A stretch of DNA of 64,000 nt. Origin: Verrucomicrobiota bacterium JB022 (GTDB taxonomy: Bacteria > Verrucomicrobiota > Verrucomicrobiia > Opitutales > Oceanipulchritudinaceae). Positions within the stretch are counted from its first letter, which is position 1; each line of letters begins with the position of its first letter. A model generated the notes under the pieces. It was given only the letters and a program-made list of their open reading frames with translations. It made no database searches and was not told where the DNA came from. Both the position numbers and the translations under genes were made by a program. Of the stretch, positions 7,549-16,559 are shown in pieces. The stretch covers positions 62,001 through 126,000 of the forward strand of contig JAUTCQ010000015.1 in the NCBI GenBank assembly GCA_030673845.1, read 5' to 3'.

Positions 7549-8112
7549 CTAGGCGTGTTGGTGTGCGTGCTTGCCCTCGGCCACCTCTTCGATCGCCTTG
7601 GCGTTAAAGGCCTTCAAGTCGGCCGGGCTGCGGCTGGTCACGAGGCCTTGGTCGACGACGACTTCCTCGTCCACCCAGTTGGCACCTGCGTTGATCAGGT
7701 CTTGCTTGATCGAGCCAAAGCTCGTCAGCTTGCGGCCTTCCACCACGCCGGCTTCGATCAGCATCTGCGGGCCGTGGCAAATTGCGGCGACCGGCTTGTG
7801 GGTGCGGAAAAATTGGCGCACAAAGGCGACTGCACGGTGGTTCTGGCGCAACGTGTCTGGGTTGAGCACGCCGCCTGGGAGCAGGAGGGCGTCGTAATCG
7901 CTGGGCGCGGCATCGTCGATGGTGACGTCTACCGGCACCGAGCGGCCCCAGTTGTCTTCGTCCCACCCCTTCACTTCTTTGGAGTTGGGGGAGACGATTT
8001 CCACCTTGGCGCCCGCGTCTCGCAGGGCCTTTACTGGGCTTTCAAGTTCGCTCTGTTCAAATCCGTCGGCGACCAGGCAGGCCACCTTCTTGCCATTCAA
8101 GTTGTATTGCAT
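7549..8112 (-). CDS. DJ-1/PfpI family protein (type 1 glutamine amidotransferase-like)
   Basis: This 187-residue protein has the PfpI/DJ-1 fold: ACLVADGFEQSELESP near the N-terminus with the conserved Glu, then DYDALLLPGG, and the nucleophile elbow AICHGPQML with catalytic Cys followed by His. The family includes proteases, chaperones and glyoxal or protein deglycases; members of this length near PRC-barrel and Dps genes are usually stress-induced. The open frame extends 27 codons upstream to 8193, but homologues start at a sequence like MQYNLNGKK, so ATG 8112 is chosen. It is the first gene of an operon with the PRC-barrel gene (4 bp apart). Confidence 0.9.
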   Translation of the reverse strand: MQYNLNGKKVACLVADGFEQSELESPVKALRDAGAKVEIVSPNSKEVKGWDEDNWGRSVPVDVTIDDAAPSDYDALLLPGGVLNPDTLRQNHRAVAFVRQFFRTHKPVAAICHGPQMLIEAGVVEGRKLTSFGSIKQDLINAGANWVDEEVVVDQGLVTSRSPADLKAFNAKAIEEVAEGKHAHQHA

Positions 8113-8277
8113 GGGTCGTATTGGGTTTAGGTTTGCCCAAACGTTGGCGCACGGCCCATGCCAGCAGCCTAAGTCGCTGCAAATCAACGCCACACCCTTC
8201 AGATCCTTGCACCCTGCCCGATGCAGGCAGGGTGTCTTCGCTCAATCGACAAGGGCGGGGACAGTTCGGATAGAAAC

Positions 8278-8304
8278 AAAAAAGCGAGGTCGATGAGACC
8301 TCGC
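8278..8304 (-). terminator. Intrinsic terminator after the 948-residue secreted protein gene
   Basis: GCGAGGTC (8284-8291), loop GATGA, GACCTCGC (8297-8304); on the minus strand the stem is followed by six T. It is 33 bp past the stop at 8337. A second GC-rich hairpin (CACCCTGCC...GGCAGGGTG, about 8210-8229) lies between it and the PfpI gene start. Confidence 0.75.
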
Positions 8305-8336
8305 GCTAAGGGAGCATACTCAAGTGAGCTACAGGC

Positions 8337-11183
8337 CTATTGCAGCTTTTCGCGCAGGGCTTGGATTTCCTTGTCTTGCTCGATCAGGATCAACGTCAGC
8401 TCTTCGATTTTGCGGAGCATGGCCTGCTGTAGCTGGCTGACAGGAATGCCTTCTTTCGTCTCTTCAGCCGAAGGCACATTGGGCAGGTGGCCATGTTCTG
8501 CGATATAGGCTTCCCATTCGCGGATGTTGGGTTGTGGGTAGCCCGGTTCGAAAACGAAGTCGGCATACGTAGCCTGATCGGTGACAAGCTCGGTTGCGTA
8601 GATCTTGCCACCTACGTAGAGCTTGTAGCCCTGATATTGCACATCGTAGGCCTTGGCGTTGATAGCCACGATGGAGTTGTAGGTATTGAGTGCGCCATTG
8701 TTGATGCCTTGGCGCGTCCCGTTCATGCTGCTCCACACGAGCGTGCCGGTGGTGTTGGGGGCGTTGGTGGTTCCACTGGAGGAGGCCACGGGCTGCAAGA
8801 TGGGTACCGCGCTCCCACCGGTGGCAAACTGGAGATGGGCGTAAGGCGAGGCGTTACCCTGGCGGTAGTAAAGCACATAGTAGTCGTCACCATTAATGGT
8901 CTCTTCGTAGACGGCCCAGCGGTGGTTGTCGTTGTTGGCGTAAGTGCCGTTGTAGCTGCCCGCGCCGGATTCGTTGAGCAGGGGGGCCAGCGCCGCGCCG
9001 TCACCGCGCGAGCCGAAAGCGAATTCTGCCGTGTAGCCAGAGTTTTGCGACCAATAGCCCTTTGGGCCTGCGACGAGGCGACCTTGGATGGTGGCGCTAG
9101 TGTTGGTCGCGCCGTCTTGCTTGGCCAGGCGGGCAATGCGGTACCACTGCGGTGAATCCTTGGGGATCACCCAGCCGTCAGTCTGGCCGGTGTGGCCGAG
9201 ATTGACGCTGGTGTAGCCGTCGACCGACATCAGATCGAGCACCTCGACTTTCGAGCTCGAGATCGGGTGGGCGAAGTTCTGGAAGCCGTCGCTGTCGACC
9301 GGGCCAGAAATGGTGCCCGAAGTCGAGACATCCAGTTTGCCATCAAGGGCGGCATTCTGGTTGGCAATCGTCGAACCCAGGCTCGAGAGGGAGGCGGCGT
9401 AGCTGTTGAGGGTCGAGTATACATCTACGGGAGTCTGGCCGGCGCCTTCGAGGGTGAGATTTCCTGCGATGGTGGCAGAGCCTTCCACTTCCAGATCGCC
9501 TTCGGTGGCGATGGTGCTCTTGGCGGCAAGGGTATCGACGCGCGTCTGGCCGTAGCTGCTGGTTGCGTCGATCATCTCGTCATAGCCTGTGTGCAGGCGC
9601 ACGTTGACCCACTTCTTGCGCTGCTCGGCGGTCCCGGCGGTGTCACCCCAGGCGACGGTCTGGAATGGGTTGGTGGAGTGATTCAGCAGGTAGTTAAACT
9701 CGCTGTTACCCTTGTTGTAAGCCTGCGCGCCGTTGTTGGCCCAGGCATTGTAGGCGTATACGTCGAGGTCGACGCCCACCGTTTCGTGAAACTTGGCGCC
9801 ATAGGGTGCGCGGGCACATTTGAGGAAACTGTTGAGGTAAACATCGCGTGCGTGGATGTAGTCGATCTGGCCATCGTCGTTGGAGTCGACTCCGTAACTA
9901 TGGCCGCCGGCGGAGAAGTTGATGCTGCCAAAGACGCCTTTTGCGCCTTGGAGGTAGAGGATGGAATCCACCCCGCTGCCGTCTGGCACCTGAGAGAAGG
10001 TGCCGGTGATAGTGCAGCCGTCGAAGTAGACGCCGAGAGTGCGGATGAGCTCAATGACTGAGCGGCCCGCGCGCATTTCGCCCTCCATCTTGGTATTACG
10101 CAAAATGATGTGGTTGGCCGAGGGGTACGCGCCGCCACCCTCGATCCGTAGAGCTGTGCCTTGGAAGCGCTCGAAGACACAGCTGTCGAAGATGATCTGA
10201 TTGGTGGTTTCGTTTTCACCCTTGCCGAGACGCACCGCCGCCTTGGTGGGCAGGCTCGAATTGGCCTTGTACTGATTGAAGTAGCAGTTGATGAAGCGGG
10301 AGTCCCACATCTCGGTGCTATAGAGACATTCGACGAAGTGGGCCGTGTTGATCGTGACCTGATTGAAGATAACCATGCCGTTGGAGTCGTTAATCCGCAC
10401 CATCTCCTTTGCGTTGTTATGCACGCTGACCGTAGAGGTGTGGGCCGAGTTGTCCATAAACAGCACCCCCTTGATCTCCACGCCTTTGTTGCGCTTGCCG
10501 CTGGGAGGGGTTAGGGAGAGGGCAGGGGCGATGCCTTTGCGGTATACGGTCGTCTGGGTCAGGACACCTTGGGCCGATGTATAGCCGCCGTCCCAGACAA
10601 ACGCTTCGGCAGTATAATGGCCGTTCTGGTTGGTGACGGGCTGGATGCTGTCGTGCACTTGATAGGTGCCATACGTGCGGATCATGCTGGCCACTTTGAA
10701 GGCCTTGGCGAAGGCCACTTCATCGCCGATGCCGTTGCTGCCCGCGCTGCCGCTGGCCGCCTTGCCGTTTTGCACGACGCCAAACCAGTCGGGGCGCGTC
10801 CATCCGGCCTTCATCCGGCCTTCGAGCTGGCTGATATCCGCATCGATAATCCAGCCGGTGGTGTCCTCAATCAAGCCGTTGAGAGTGAGCTTCGTGCCGG
10901 CTCCGGTAACGGTGATGCGACCGCCATTTTCGAAGCGCAGCTTTACCTTGGAGCCGATGGTGACGCTTTGTGCGATGTCAACCGGCTCGTCGATCACGAT
11001 CGTGCCATGGCCGGCCGTCCCGATGGCGGAAACCAGATCAATGAGCTCGTCGCTCCAGTCGCCGTCGGCCGTAAGAACATTTTGAGAGAGCACGTAAACG
11101 CCATCGGTCTCAGCTGTAGCGCCACGTAGCGAGAATGCACCTACGGCGAGCGTGGTGCAGAGTAAGGATATCAGTTTTGTCAT
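8337..11183 (-). CDS. Large secreted beta-helix / tail-fibre-like protein with C-terminal coiled coil
   Basis: This 948-residue protein starts with a signal peptide (hydrophobic to about residue 22, cut near ATAE). Residues about 30-500 look like a right-handed beta-helix of the pectate-lyase/tailspike type, with repeated short strands and turns such as GVEIKGVLFMDNS and IIFDSCVFERFQGTALRIEGG. Residues about 555-640 are low-complexity, rich in Ser, Thr, Ala and Gly, as in phage fibre shafts. After a folded region comes a conserved C-terminal piece, DFVFEPGYPQPNIREWEAYI then GHLPNVPSAEE, ending in a coiled coil (LRKIEELTLILIEQDKEIQALREKL). That tail is common in fibre-like proteins of Bacteroidota and phages and probably drives trimer formation. 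No PEP-CTERM tail is present. It is probably a surface adhesin or polysaccharide-binding fibre; enzymatic activity cannot be assigned. Confidence 0.72.
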   Translation of the reverse strand: MTKLISLLCTTLAVGAFSLRGATAETDGVYVLSQNVLTADGDWSDELIDLVSAIGTAGHGTIVIDEPVDIAQSVTIGSKVKLRFENGGRITVTGAGTKLTLNGLIEDTTGWIIDADISQLEGRMKAGWTRPDWFGVVQNGKAASGSAGSNGIGDEVAFAKAFKVASMIRTYGTYQVHDSIQPVTNQNGHYTAEAFVWDGGYTSAQGVLTQTTVYRKGIAPALSLTPPSGKRNKGVEIKGVLFMDNSAHTSTVSVHNNAKEMVRINDSNGMVIFNQVTINTAHFVECLYSTEMWDSRFINCYFNQYKANSSLPTKAAVRLGKGENETTNQIIFDSCVFERFQGTALRIEGGGAYPSANHIILRNTKMEGEMRAGRSVIELIRTLGVYFDGCTITGTFSQVPDGSGVDSILYLQGAKGVFGSINFSAGGHSYGVDSNDDGQIDYIHARDVYLNSFLKCARAPYGAKFHETVGVDLDVYAYNAWANNGAQAYNKGNSEFNYLLNHSTNPFQTVAWGDTAGTAEQRKKWVNVRLHTGYDEMIDATSSYGQTRVDTLAAKSTIATEGDLEVEGSATIAGNLTLEGAGQTPVDVYSTLNSYAASLSSLGSTIANQNAALDGKLDVSTSGTISGPVDSDGFQNFAHPISSSKVEVLDLMSVDGYTSVNLGHTGQTDGWVIPKDSPQWYRIARLAKQDGATNTSATIQGRLVAGPKGYWSQNSGYTAEFAFGSRGDGAALAPLLNESGAGSYNGTYANNDNHRWAVYEETINGDDYYVLYYRQGNASPYAHLQFATGGSAVPILQPVASSSGTTNAPNTTGTLVWSSMNGTRQGINNGALNTYNSIVAINAKAYDVQYQGYKLYVGGKIYATELVTDQATYADFVFEPGYPQPNIREWEAYIAEHGHLPNVPSAEETKEGIPVSQLQQAMLRKIEELTLILIEQDKEIQALREKLQ

Positions 11184-11412
11184 AGGGTTGCCCGTAGTTG
11201 GGGCGTCTACCCCTAATCAGATATCTTCTATGTGTCACGGCTCTATTGATAGTTAATATACGTCAAATAAATCAGGTATCTTACGGTTGCATCATTGAAC
11301 GATACTGGCATTATTTACCGAAATATACCGGCTGGCATGCACCCCGCTTCTGGGGTTCCAAGCCGGGCAAGGAGCGTTCTGCCGCCGGGCCGCAGGGTGC
11401 AAAACCGCAGAC

Positions 11413-11445
11413 AAAAAAACGCCCTCCCCCGTAAGGGAAGGGCGT
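11413..11445 (-). terminator. Intrinsic terminator after rnr
   Basis: On the minus strand ACGCCCTTCCC pairs with GGGGAGGGCGT (one G-U pair) over a short loop and is followed by seven T. It is 28 bp beyond the rnr stop. The remaining 11184-11412 region is the leader and promoter area of the secreted protein gene; I see no other feature there. Confidence 0.78.
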
Positions 11446-11472
11446 TCGTAAAACAAGTTTGGGCAGGGCGGC

Positions 11473-13773
11473 TTAGTTGGCCGGCATGCCGGCCACGGTG
11501 AAGTCGATCTGGCGCTTGAAGCGGTCGACCTGATAGGTGACGACTTCGATGCGCTGGCCGAGCTTGAACTTGCGCTTGCTGCGGCGGCCTACGAGCGCGT
11601 CCTGGTCGCGGCTGACGGAGTAGAAGTCGTCCGTAAGCGAGCTGGTGGGGATGAGCCCGAAGGCCATCGAATCGACCAGCTCGATAAACAGGCCGTGGTT
11701 GCGCACGTCGGTGATGATGGCGGGGAAGGTCTGGCGCTTGGGCTTCTCCAGTTGACGCTCGAAGAACTCCAGCAGCTTGATCTTGTTGGACTCGCGCTCG
11801 GCCTCGGTGCTGTTCTGCTCGGTAATGGAGAGGTGCTGCGCGATGGTGGCGAGCATCTCCGGCGTATAGTGGGGGAGGGTCTTGTCGAGGCGCTTCCGGG
11901 CGGCGTCCTCGCCGCTGCGGGCGAGGTGCAGGTCGAAGATGCGGTGCACAATCAAGTCGCTATAGCGGCGGATGGGGGAGGTGAAGTGCGTGTAATCCTT
12001 CTTGCCGAGGCCGTAGTGGCCGTCGGGCGTGGCGCGATATTGGGCCTGCTTGAGGCTGCGCAGCAGTTGCACGCGCAGGAGGTAGCTCTGCGGGTGGCTC
12101 TTGATCTTTTGCAGCAGCTGGATCACGTGCTTCTTGACCGAGAGGTCGCCCGTGGAGATGCCGACCTGCTCCATGTATTCGCTCAGGTCGTCGAGCTTTT
12201 CCGCGTCGGGCTTGTCGTGCACGCGGTGGATCAGCGGGATGTTGCGGTGGTTGAGCACCTTGGCCACACCCTCGTTGGCCGCCAGCATGAATTCCTCGAT
12301 CAGCTGGTGACTCTCGTCGTGCTCGATCTTCACGATCCGGTCGGCCCAGCCTTCGGGGTCGACGTAGATCTTCGACTCGGGCATGTCGAGGTCGAGGCTG
12401 CCGTAGCGCATCCGTTTTTGGCGGAGTTTCTTGGCCACGCCCCAGAGCTGTTGCAGCTTGGCCTTGATCTGGCCCAGCTCGTCGTTGCTCAAGGTGTCGA
12501 GCGCGCGGCCGGTGCTGCCCGTCTGGTGTGCGGGCGGCCGGGGCATGGCGCGGACCTTGTCGAGGTCGTCCTCAAACAACAGCGCATAGGCCTGTTCGTA
12601 GGTCAGGCGCTTGCGGGAGAAGATGACGGTGTTGGCAAAAGTCGTGTCCAGCAGCTTGCCGCCTTTGGAGTATTTGAGGAAGACGCTCTTGGTCAGGCGA
12701 TCCTCGCCTTCCACCAGTGAGCAGACGCCGTTGGAGAGGGCGTGGGGCAGCATGGGGATCACGCGGCCTACCAGGTAAGTACTGTTGCCGCGGCGACGGG
12801 CTTCCTGATCGAGGGCGGTGCCGGGCTTCACGTAGGCGCTGACGTCGGCGATGTGCACGCCCACGGTCACGTTGCCATCGTCGTCTTCCTCGATGCTGAG
12901 GGCATCGTCGAAGTCCTTGGCGTCCTGCGGGTCGATGGTGAAGACGAACTGGTCGCGCAGGTCGAGGCGCTCCTGCAGTTGCTGCGGCGTCACCTTGTCC
13001 GGCAATTCGCGGACTTCGCGCATGACGTCGTCCGGGAATTCCGGATCGAGTGAATACTGGTGGAGCAACGCCTTGTACTCGGCACCCGGCGTGTGGGTGC
13101 GGCCGAGCACTTCGATGATCTCGCCTTCGGGGGCGAGGTGCGGCTTTTCCCACTCCATCAGCTGCACGACCACCTTGTCGTCGATCTTTGGAGCCGGGTC
13201 GAGCCCCGTGCTTTCGGGGGCGTTGACGAGGATGTCGTGCACGATGCGAGGCTCGTCGGGGATGACGAACCAGTAGCGGCGGCTCTGTCGCAGGGTGCCG
13301 GTAATGGTGGGGTGTGCGCGCTCCAGGATGCGGATGATGCGCCCGGTTTCTTCTTCCTGCTCGATCACGGAGACGGCACCGCCTTCCTTGGTGCGGTGGA
13401 CGCGGCGGCGCGGCTTGCGGTGGTTGAGGCGGGCGACCACGCGGTCGCCATGCAGGGCGGTGCTGGTGTCTTCGGCGCGGATCTGGAGCGGGGGCAGTTG
13501 TTTGCCCGTGCTGTCAGGGTCGCGCAGCAGGATGGCCGAGCCGCTTTGGCGAAAGCGAACGATACCCGTCACGAGGTCGGCGTCGCGCGGCAGGCAGACG
13601 CGGTTCTTCTTCAGTTTGACGAGCGTGCCCTGGCGCAGGTGCTTGTTGACCTCCGCGCGGAACTCCGGGAACTCCTCTTCCGGGACCTGCAGGGCCTCAG
13701 CCAGGCGGTCAACCGTTTGCGGGATGTAGTCTTTGCGCTTGAGGTGCTCAAGCAAGCGAGGGAGATAGAACAT
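11473..13773 (-). CDS. rnr: Ribonuclease R (3'-5' exoribonuclease)
   Basis: This 766-residue protein degrades structured RNA from the 3' end. Domains in order are an N-terminal winged-helix-like segment (1-65), cold-shock domains (about 65-245), the RNB catalytic domain (about 255-590) and a C-terminal S1 domain (about 675-760). The RNB active site is visible as TIDPQDAKDFDDAL with its four Asp residues, followed by GVHIADVSAYV. The basic C-terminal tail seen in some RNase R proteins is short here. It is divergent from the glycosyltransferase gene at 13889 and ends at a good terminator, so it is monocistronic. No Shine-Dalgarno precedes ATG 13773. Confidence 0.95.
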   Translation of the reverse strand: MFYLPRLLEHLKRKDYIPQTVDRLAEALQVPEEEFPEFRAEVNKHLRQGTLVKLKKNRVCLPRDADLVTGIVRFRQSGSAILLRDPDSTGKQLPPLQIRAEDTSTALHGDRVVARLNHRKPRRRVHRTKEGGAVSVIEQEEETGRIIRILERAHPTITGTLRQSRRYWFVIPDEPRIVHDILVNAPESTGLDPAPKIDDKVVVQLMEWEKPHLAPEGEIIEVLGRTHTPGAEYKALLHQYSLDPEFPDDVMREVRELPDKVTPQQLQERLDLRDQFVFTIDPQDAKDFDDALSIEEDDDGNVTVGVHIADVSAYVKPGTALDQEARRRGNSTYLVGRVIPMLPHALSNGVCSLVEGEDRLTKSVFLKYSKGGKLLDTTFANTVIFSRKRLTYEQAYALLFEDDLDKVRAMPRPPAHQTGSTGRALDTLSNDELGQIKAKLQQLWGVAKKLRQKRMRYGSLDLDMPESKIYVDPEGWADRIVKIEHDESHQLIEEFMLAANEGVAKVLNHRNIPLIHRVHDKPDAEKLDDLSEYMEQVGISTGDLSVKKHVIQLLQKIKSHPQSYLLRVQLLRSLKQAQYRATPDGHYGLGKKDYTHFTSPIRRYSDLIVHRIFDLHLARSGEDAARKRLDKTLPHYTPEMLATIAQHLSITEQNSTEAERESNKIKLLEFFERQLEKPKRQTFPAIITDVRNHGLFIELVDSMAFGLIPTSSLTDDFYSVSRDQDALVGRRSKRKFKLGQRIEVVTYQVDRFKRQIDFTVAGMPAN

Positions 13774-13888
13774 CCCATTATAATACAGGTACTAGCCGTA
13801 CTGGCAATGCGCGATACGCTGGTGGACTCGGGGCTTGCGCGGTGGGGGTAGGGGCGGCATGGTCCCAGCCGTCCCTCTCTGCTTTCTC

Positions 13889-15049
13889 ATGAAGATCCTG
13901 TTCACCTTTGCCATCAGTGATTTTACCGGCGCTAGCCGGATGGGCCTCAGCTATGTCAAGGCGCTGCGCGACGCGGGCCATGAAGTGATCTGCGTTTCGC
14001 AAGAGCCGCCGAAAGAGGGCGAGTCGATTGTCCCGAGGCTACGCGCCGAGGGCTTTGAAGTGCTGCACTTGGGGAATTTTCTGACGGTAGCCAATCCGTT
14101 GCTGGTGTGGCGGCTGGCGGTGTTGATGCGCCAGCGCGGAGTACAGCTCGCCAGCAGCATGAATCAGGGGGACGTGAAGACGACGGCTTGGGCGGCGCTG
14201 CTCGCGCGGGTGCCTTACGCCCCGCAGGTCCAGAACCTCCGTATGTTTGGCGCGGGGGTGGGAGGCAGAATAAAGGGGGCGCTCTATGGCCTCTCCATGT
14301 GGGCGAGTACAGACTTGGCGATCGCTTCTTCGGGGGCGACGGAGGCGGAGACGATTCGCCGCTTCGATGTGCCGGCGGAAAACGTGGTCTGCGTGCACAA
14401 TGCGATCGACCCGTCGCAACTCTCCACCTTCGAGCCTGGGGCGCGGGAAGCTTTGCGGGCGGAGCTGGGGCTGGAGCCACATCACTTTGCATTTACCTGC
14501 GTCGGGCGGCTGGGGGAGCAAAAAGGCCAGCTTGTCTTGCTGGAGGCGTGGGCTCATTTCGTGCGCCGTTTTCCGCACGCGCGCTTGTTGCTGGTGGGCG
14601 ATGCGGGCTCGGGCATGGCGGCGGAAGAGGCTTACAAGGCCCGCTTGCTCAAGATGGCGGAAGAGCTCGAGCTGCACGATAGCGTGCATTTCCTCGGTTG
14701 GCGCAACGACGTGGCCGCCCTCCATCATGCGAGCGACGGGTACGTGCACCCGGCAATGTGGGAGGGCTTTCCGCTGGCCGTGCTGGAAGCTTTCGGCGCA
14801 GGCCTGCCGGTTATCATGAGCGACTGCGTCGGCCGCCCACGTGGATTTGTGGACGACGTGCACGGCTACTTGGTGCCCAAGGGAGAACCGGCCCCGCTCG
14901 CTGCTGCGATGGCGCGCCTGCTGGAGAAAAACGGGGCGGAGCGAGCGGCCATGGGAGAGGCCTGCCGTGCCTTGTTGTCGCAGGAGTTTGATATTCGGCG
15001 CAATGCCCGGCGACTGGCCCGCTGCATGGAGCTGGCCGCTCAAGGGTAA
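13889..15049 (+). CDS. Glycosyltransferase family 4 (GT-B fold)
   Basis: This 386-residue cytoplasmic enzyme transfers a sugar from an activated donor, probably for cell-envelope or exopolysaccharide synthesis. The N-terminal half starts MKILFTFAISDFTGASRM with the acceptor-side Rossmann fold. The C-terminal half carries GRLGEQKGQLVLLEAW, LLLVGDAG and the GT4 E-x7-E signature in MWEGFPLAVLEAFGAGLPVI. The upstream in-frame ATG at 13835 would add 18 unlikely residues, so the family-like start at 13889 is chosen. It is not in a visible polysaccharide cluster; it converges with the oxidoreductase gene with only 3 bp between the two stop codons. Donor and acceptor are unknown. Confidence 0.88.
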   Translation: MKILFTFAISDFTGASRMGLSYVKALRDAGHEVICVSQEPPKEGESIVPRLRAEGFEVLHLGNFLTVANPLLVWRLAVLMRQRGVQLASSMNQGDVKTTAWAALLARVPYAPQVQNLRMFGAGVGGRIKGALYGLSMWASTDLAIASSGATEAETIRRFDVPAENVVCVHNAIDPSQLSTFEPGAREALRAELGLEPHHFAFTCVGRLGEQKGQLVLLEAWAHFVRRFPHARLLLVGDAGSGMAAEEAYKARLLKMAEELELHDSVHFLGWRNDVAALHHASDGYVHPAMWEGFPLAVLEAFGAGLPVIMSDCVGRPRGFVDDVHGYLVPKGEPAPLAAAMARLLEKNGAERAAMGEACRALLSQEFDIRRNARRLARCMELAAQG

Positions 15050-15052
15050 TGA

Positions 15053-16045
15053 CTACTCCGCATCCCCCGGGTAGACCAGACCGACTTTGGAGCGCAGGGC
15101 GTCGATCTGGGCGAGCACAGCGTGGGTCTGGCGGTGGGGGACGACGGCGCTCTCCTTCAAGCCTTCGGCGAGGCAGTGGTAGACTTCTTCGGCTTCGAAG
15201 GAGAGGGGGCTGCCGTCGGTGGGGTAGGCTTCTTCCTGCCATTCCCCGTGGTAGGCGCGCCAGCGGATGCCTTGTGGATCCCAGCGGCGCAGGTGCAGCA
15301 GCTCGATCTGCCCGTCTTCGCAAAAGATGCGGATGCTTTCTTCCTGGCTGCCGTAAATCCCGCAGCGCAGGAAAGCGCTGGCGCCGCTGGCGTAGCGGCA
15401 GAGCAGGGCGGCTTGTTCGTCGACGCCGGTCGGCCCCATCTGCAGGGCGGAATCGGTTGACTCGGGCGCGCCGAGGAGCAGGTAGGCCAGAGAGAGCGGG
15501 TAGACGCCGACGTCCAGCAGGCCGCCTCCGCCCAGGCTGGGTTCGTAAAAGCGGCTGCCCTCCTTGCGCGGTGCATGAAAGCAAAAGCTGGCCTCCAGGT
15601 GGCGGATGGGGCCGAGGTCGCCCCTGTCTACCAGCTCCATTGCGCGCTGGATGGCGGGCTGGAAGGGTGTCTTCATCGCTTCCATGAAAAATGCGCCCTG
15701 GGCGACGGCGAGGCGTTGCAATTCGTCAAATTGCCGCGCGTTGAGGGTTACGGGCTTTTCGCACAGCACCGCTTTACCTGCCTGCAACGCGTCGCGAGCA
15801 GTGGCAAAGTGCGCGGGGTGGGGCGTGGCGATATACACGGCTCGCACCTTCGGGTCGGCCAACACGGCGTCGAAGTCGTCGGTGGCGGTGGCGAAACCGT
15901 ATTTTTCCGCAAAACGCTGGGCGCGTTCGTGGGTGCGGGAGACGACGGCATAGCGCACGGCCTGCCCCGGAAGCTGTTTCAGGCCCCGGGCGAACTCGCT
16001 CGCGATGTCGCCGGTGCCGACAATGGCCCAATGCACGGGTTTCAT
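15053..16045 (-). CDS. Gfo/Idh/MocA family NAD(P)-dependent oxidoreductase
   Basis: This enzyme has about 330 residues. The N-terminal Rossmann fold starts AIVGTGDIASEFARGL, and the family Lys motif CEKPVTLNARQFDEL is near residue 100. The C-terminal alpha/beta domain contains GGGGLLDVGVYPLSLAYLL, as in dehydrogenases and hydrolases acting on sugars. Substrates of this family are sugars, inositols or dihydrodiols; none can be assigned. Start 16045 (MKPVHW) fits the usual short lead into the glycine motif; an in-frame ATG at 16081 is possible and would leave only 10 bp after the membrane protein gene. The two are probably cotranscribed. Confidence 0.88.
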   Translation of the reverse strand: MKPVHWAIVGTGDIASEFARGLKQLPGQAVRYAVVSRTHERAQRFAEKYGFATATDDFDAVLADPKVRAVYIATPHPAHFATARDALQAGKAVLCEKPVTLNARQFDELQRLAVAQGAFFMEAMKTPFQPAIQRAMELVDRGDLGPIRHLEASFCFHAPRKEGSRFYEPSLGGGGLLDVGVYPLSLAYLLLGAPESTDSALQMGPTGVDEQAALLCRYASGASAFLRCGIYGSQEESIRIFCEDGQIELLHLRRWDPQGIRWRAYHGEWQEEAYPTDGSPLSFEAEEVYHCLAEGLKESAVVPHRQTHAVLAQIDALRSKVGLVYPGDAE

Positions 16046-16091
16046 GCGGCGCACGTTAACGGCGGGCAGCGCGTCTGCCAATCTGCAATGC

Positions 16092-16448
16092 TCATCCGGC
16101 CATCAATTGGCGGCGGAAGATAAAAAAGACGGCGCCGCAGATGCAGAGCCCTGCCCAGAGATAATCCCAGGTGAGCCGCTCGCGCATGATCAGGAGGGAA
16201 AACGGGACAAAGATCGTGAGTGAAATCACTTCTTGCAGGATTTTGAGCTGCGCGACGCTCATCACAGTGTGTCCGGTCCGGTTAGCCGGCACCTGCAGTA
16301 GATACTCGAAGAGCGCAATGCCCCAGCTGACGAGCGCAGCGATGACCCACGGCTGGTGGGCCTGGTTCTTCAGGTGCCCATACCAGGCGTAGAGCATGAA
16401 GAAATTGCTGCAGCAAAGCAGGGCGACGGTGATGAAGTAGGGCTTCAT
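16092..16448 (-). CDS. DMT-family membrane protein (DUF486)
   Basis: This 118-residue integral membrane protein has four predicted helices. It matches the DUF486 branch of the drug/metabolite transporter superfamily through FMLYAWYGHLK, LVSWGIALFEYLLQVPANR, the central LKILQEVISL and WDYLWAGLCICGAVFFIFR. Half-size members of this superfamily probably act as dimers. The transported compound is unknown. The frame is open to 16541, but similarity begins at MKPYFITV, so ATG 16448 is used. It precedes the oxidoreductase gene in the same direction. Confidence 0.88.
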   Translation of the reverse strand: MKPYFITVALLCCSNFFMLYAWYGHLKNQAHQPWVIAALVSWGIALFEYLLQVPANRTGHTVMSVAQLKILQEVISLTIFVPFSLLIMRERLTWDYLWAGLCICGAVFFIFRRQLMAG

Positions 16449-16559
16449 GGCGTAGGAAGCTGCATCTGATACGATACCGGTAGCCCCGCTGCAAGGGTGA
16501 GGCGAGCGCAGCGTTACGAAATTCGTCTTTGCGAAATGCATCTGTCTCGTCCGTGTGTA

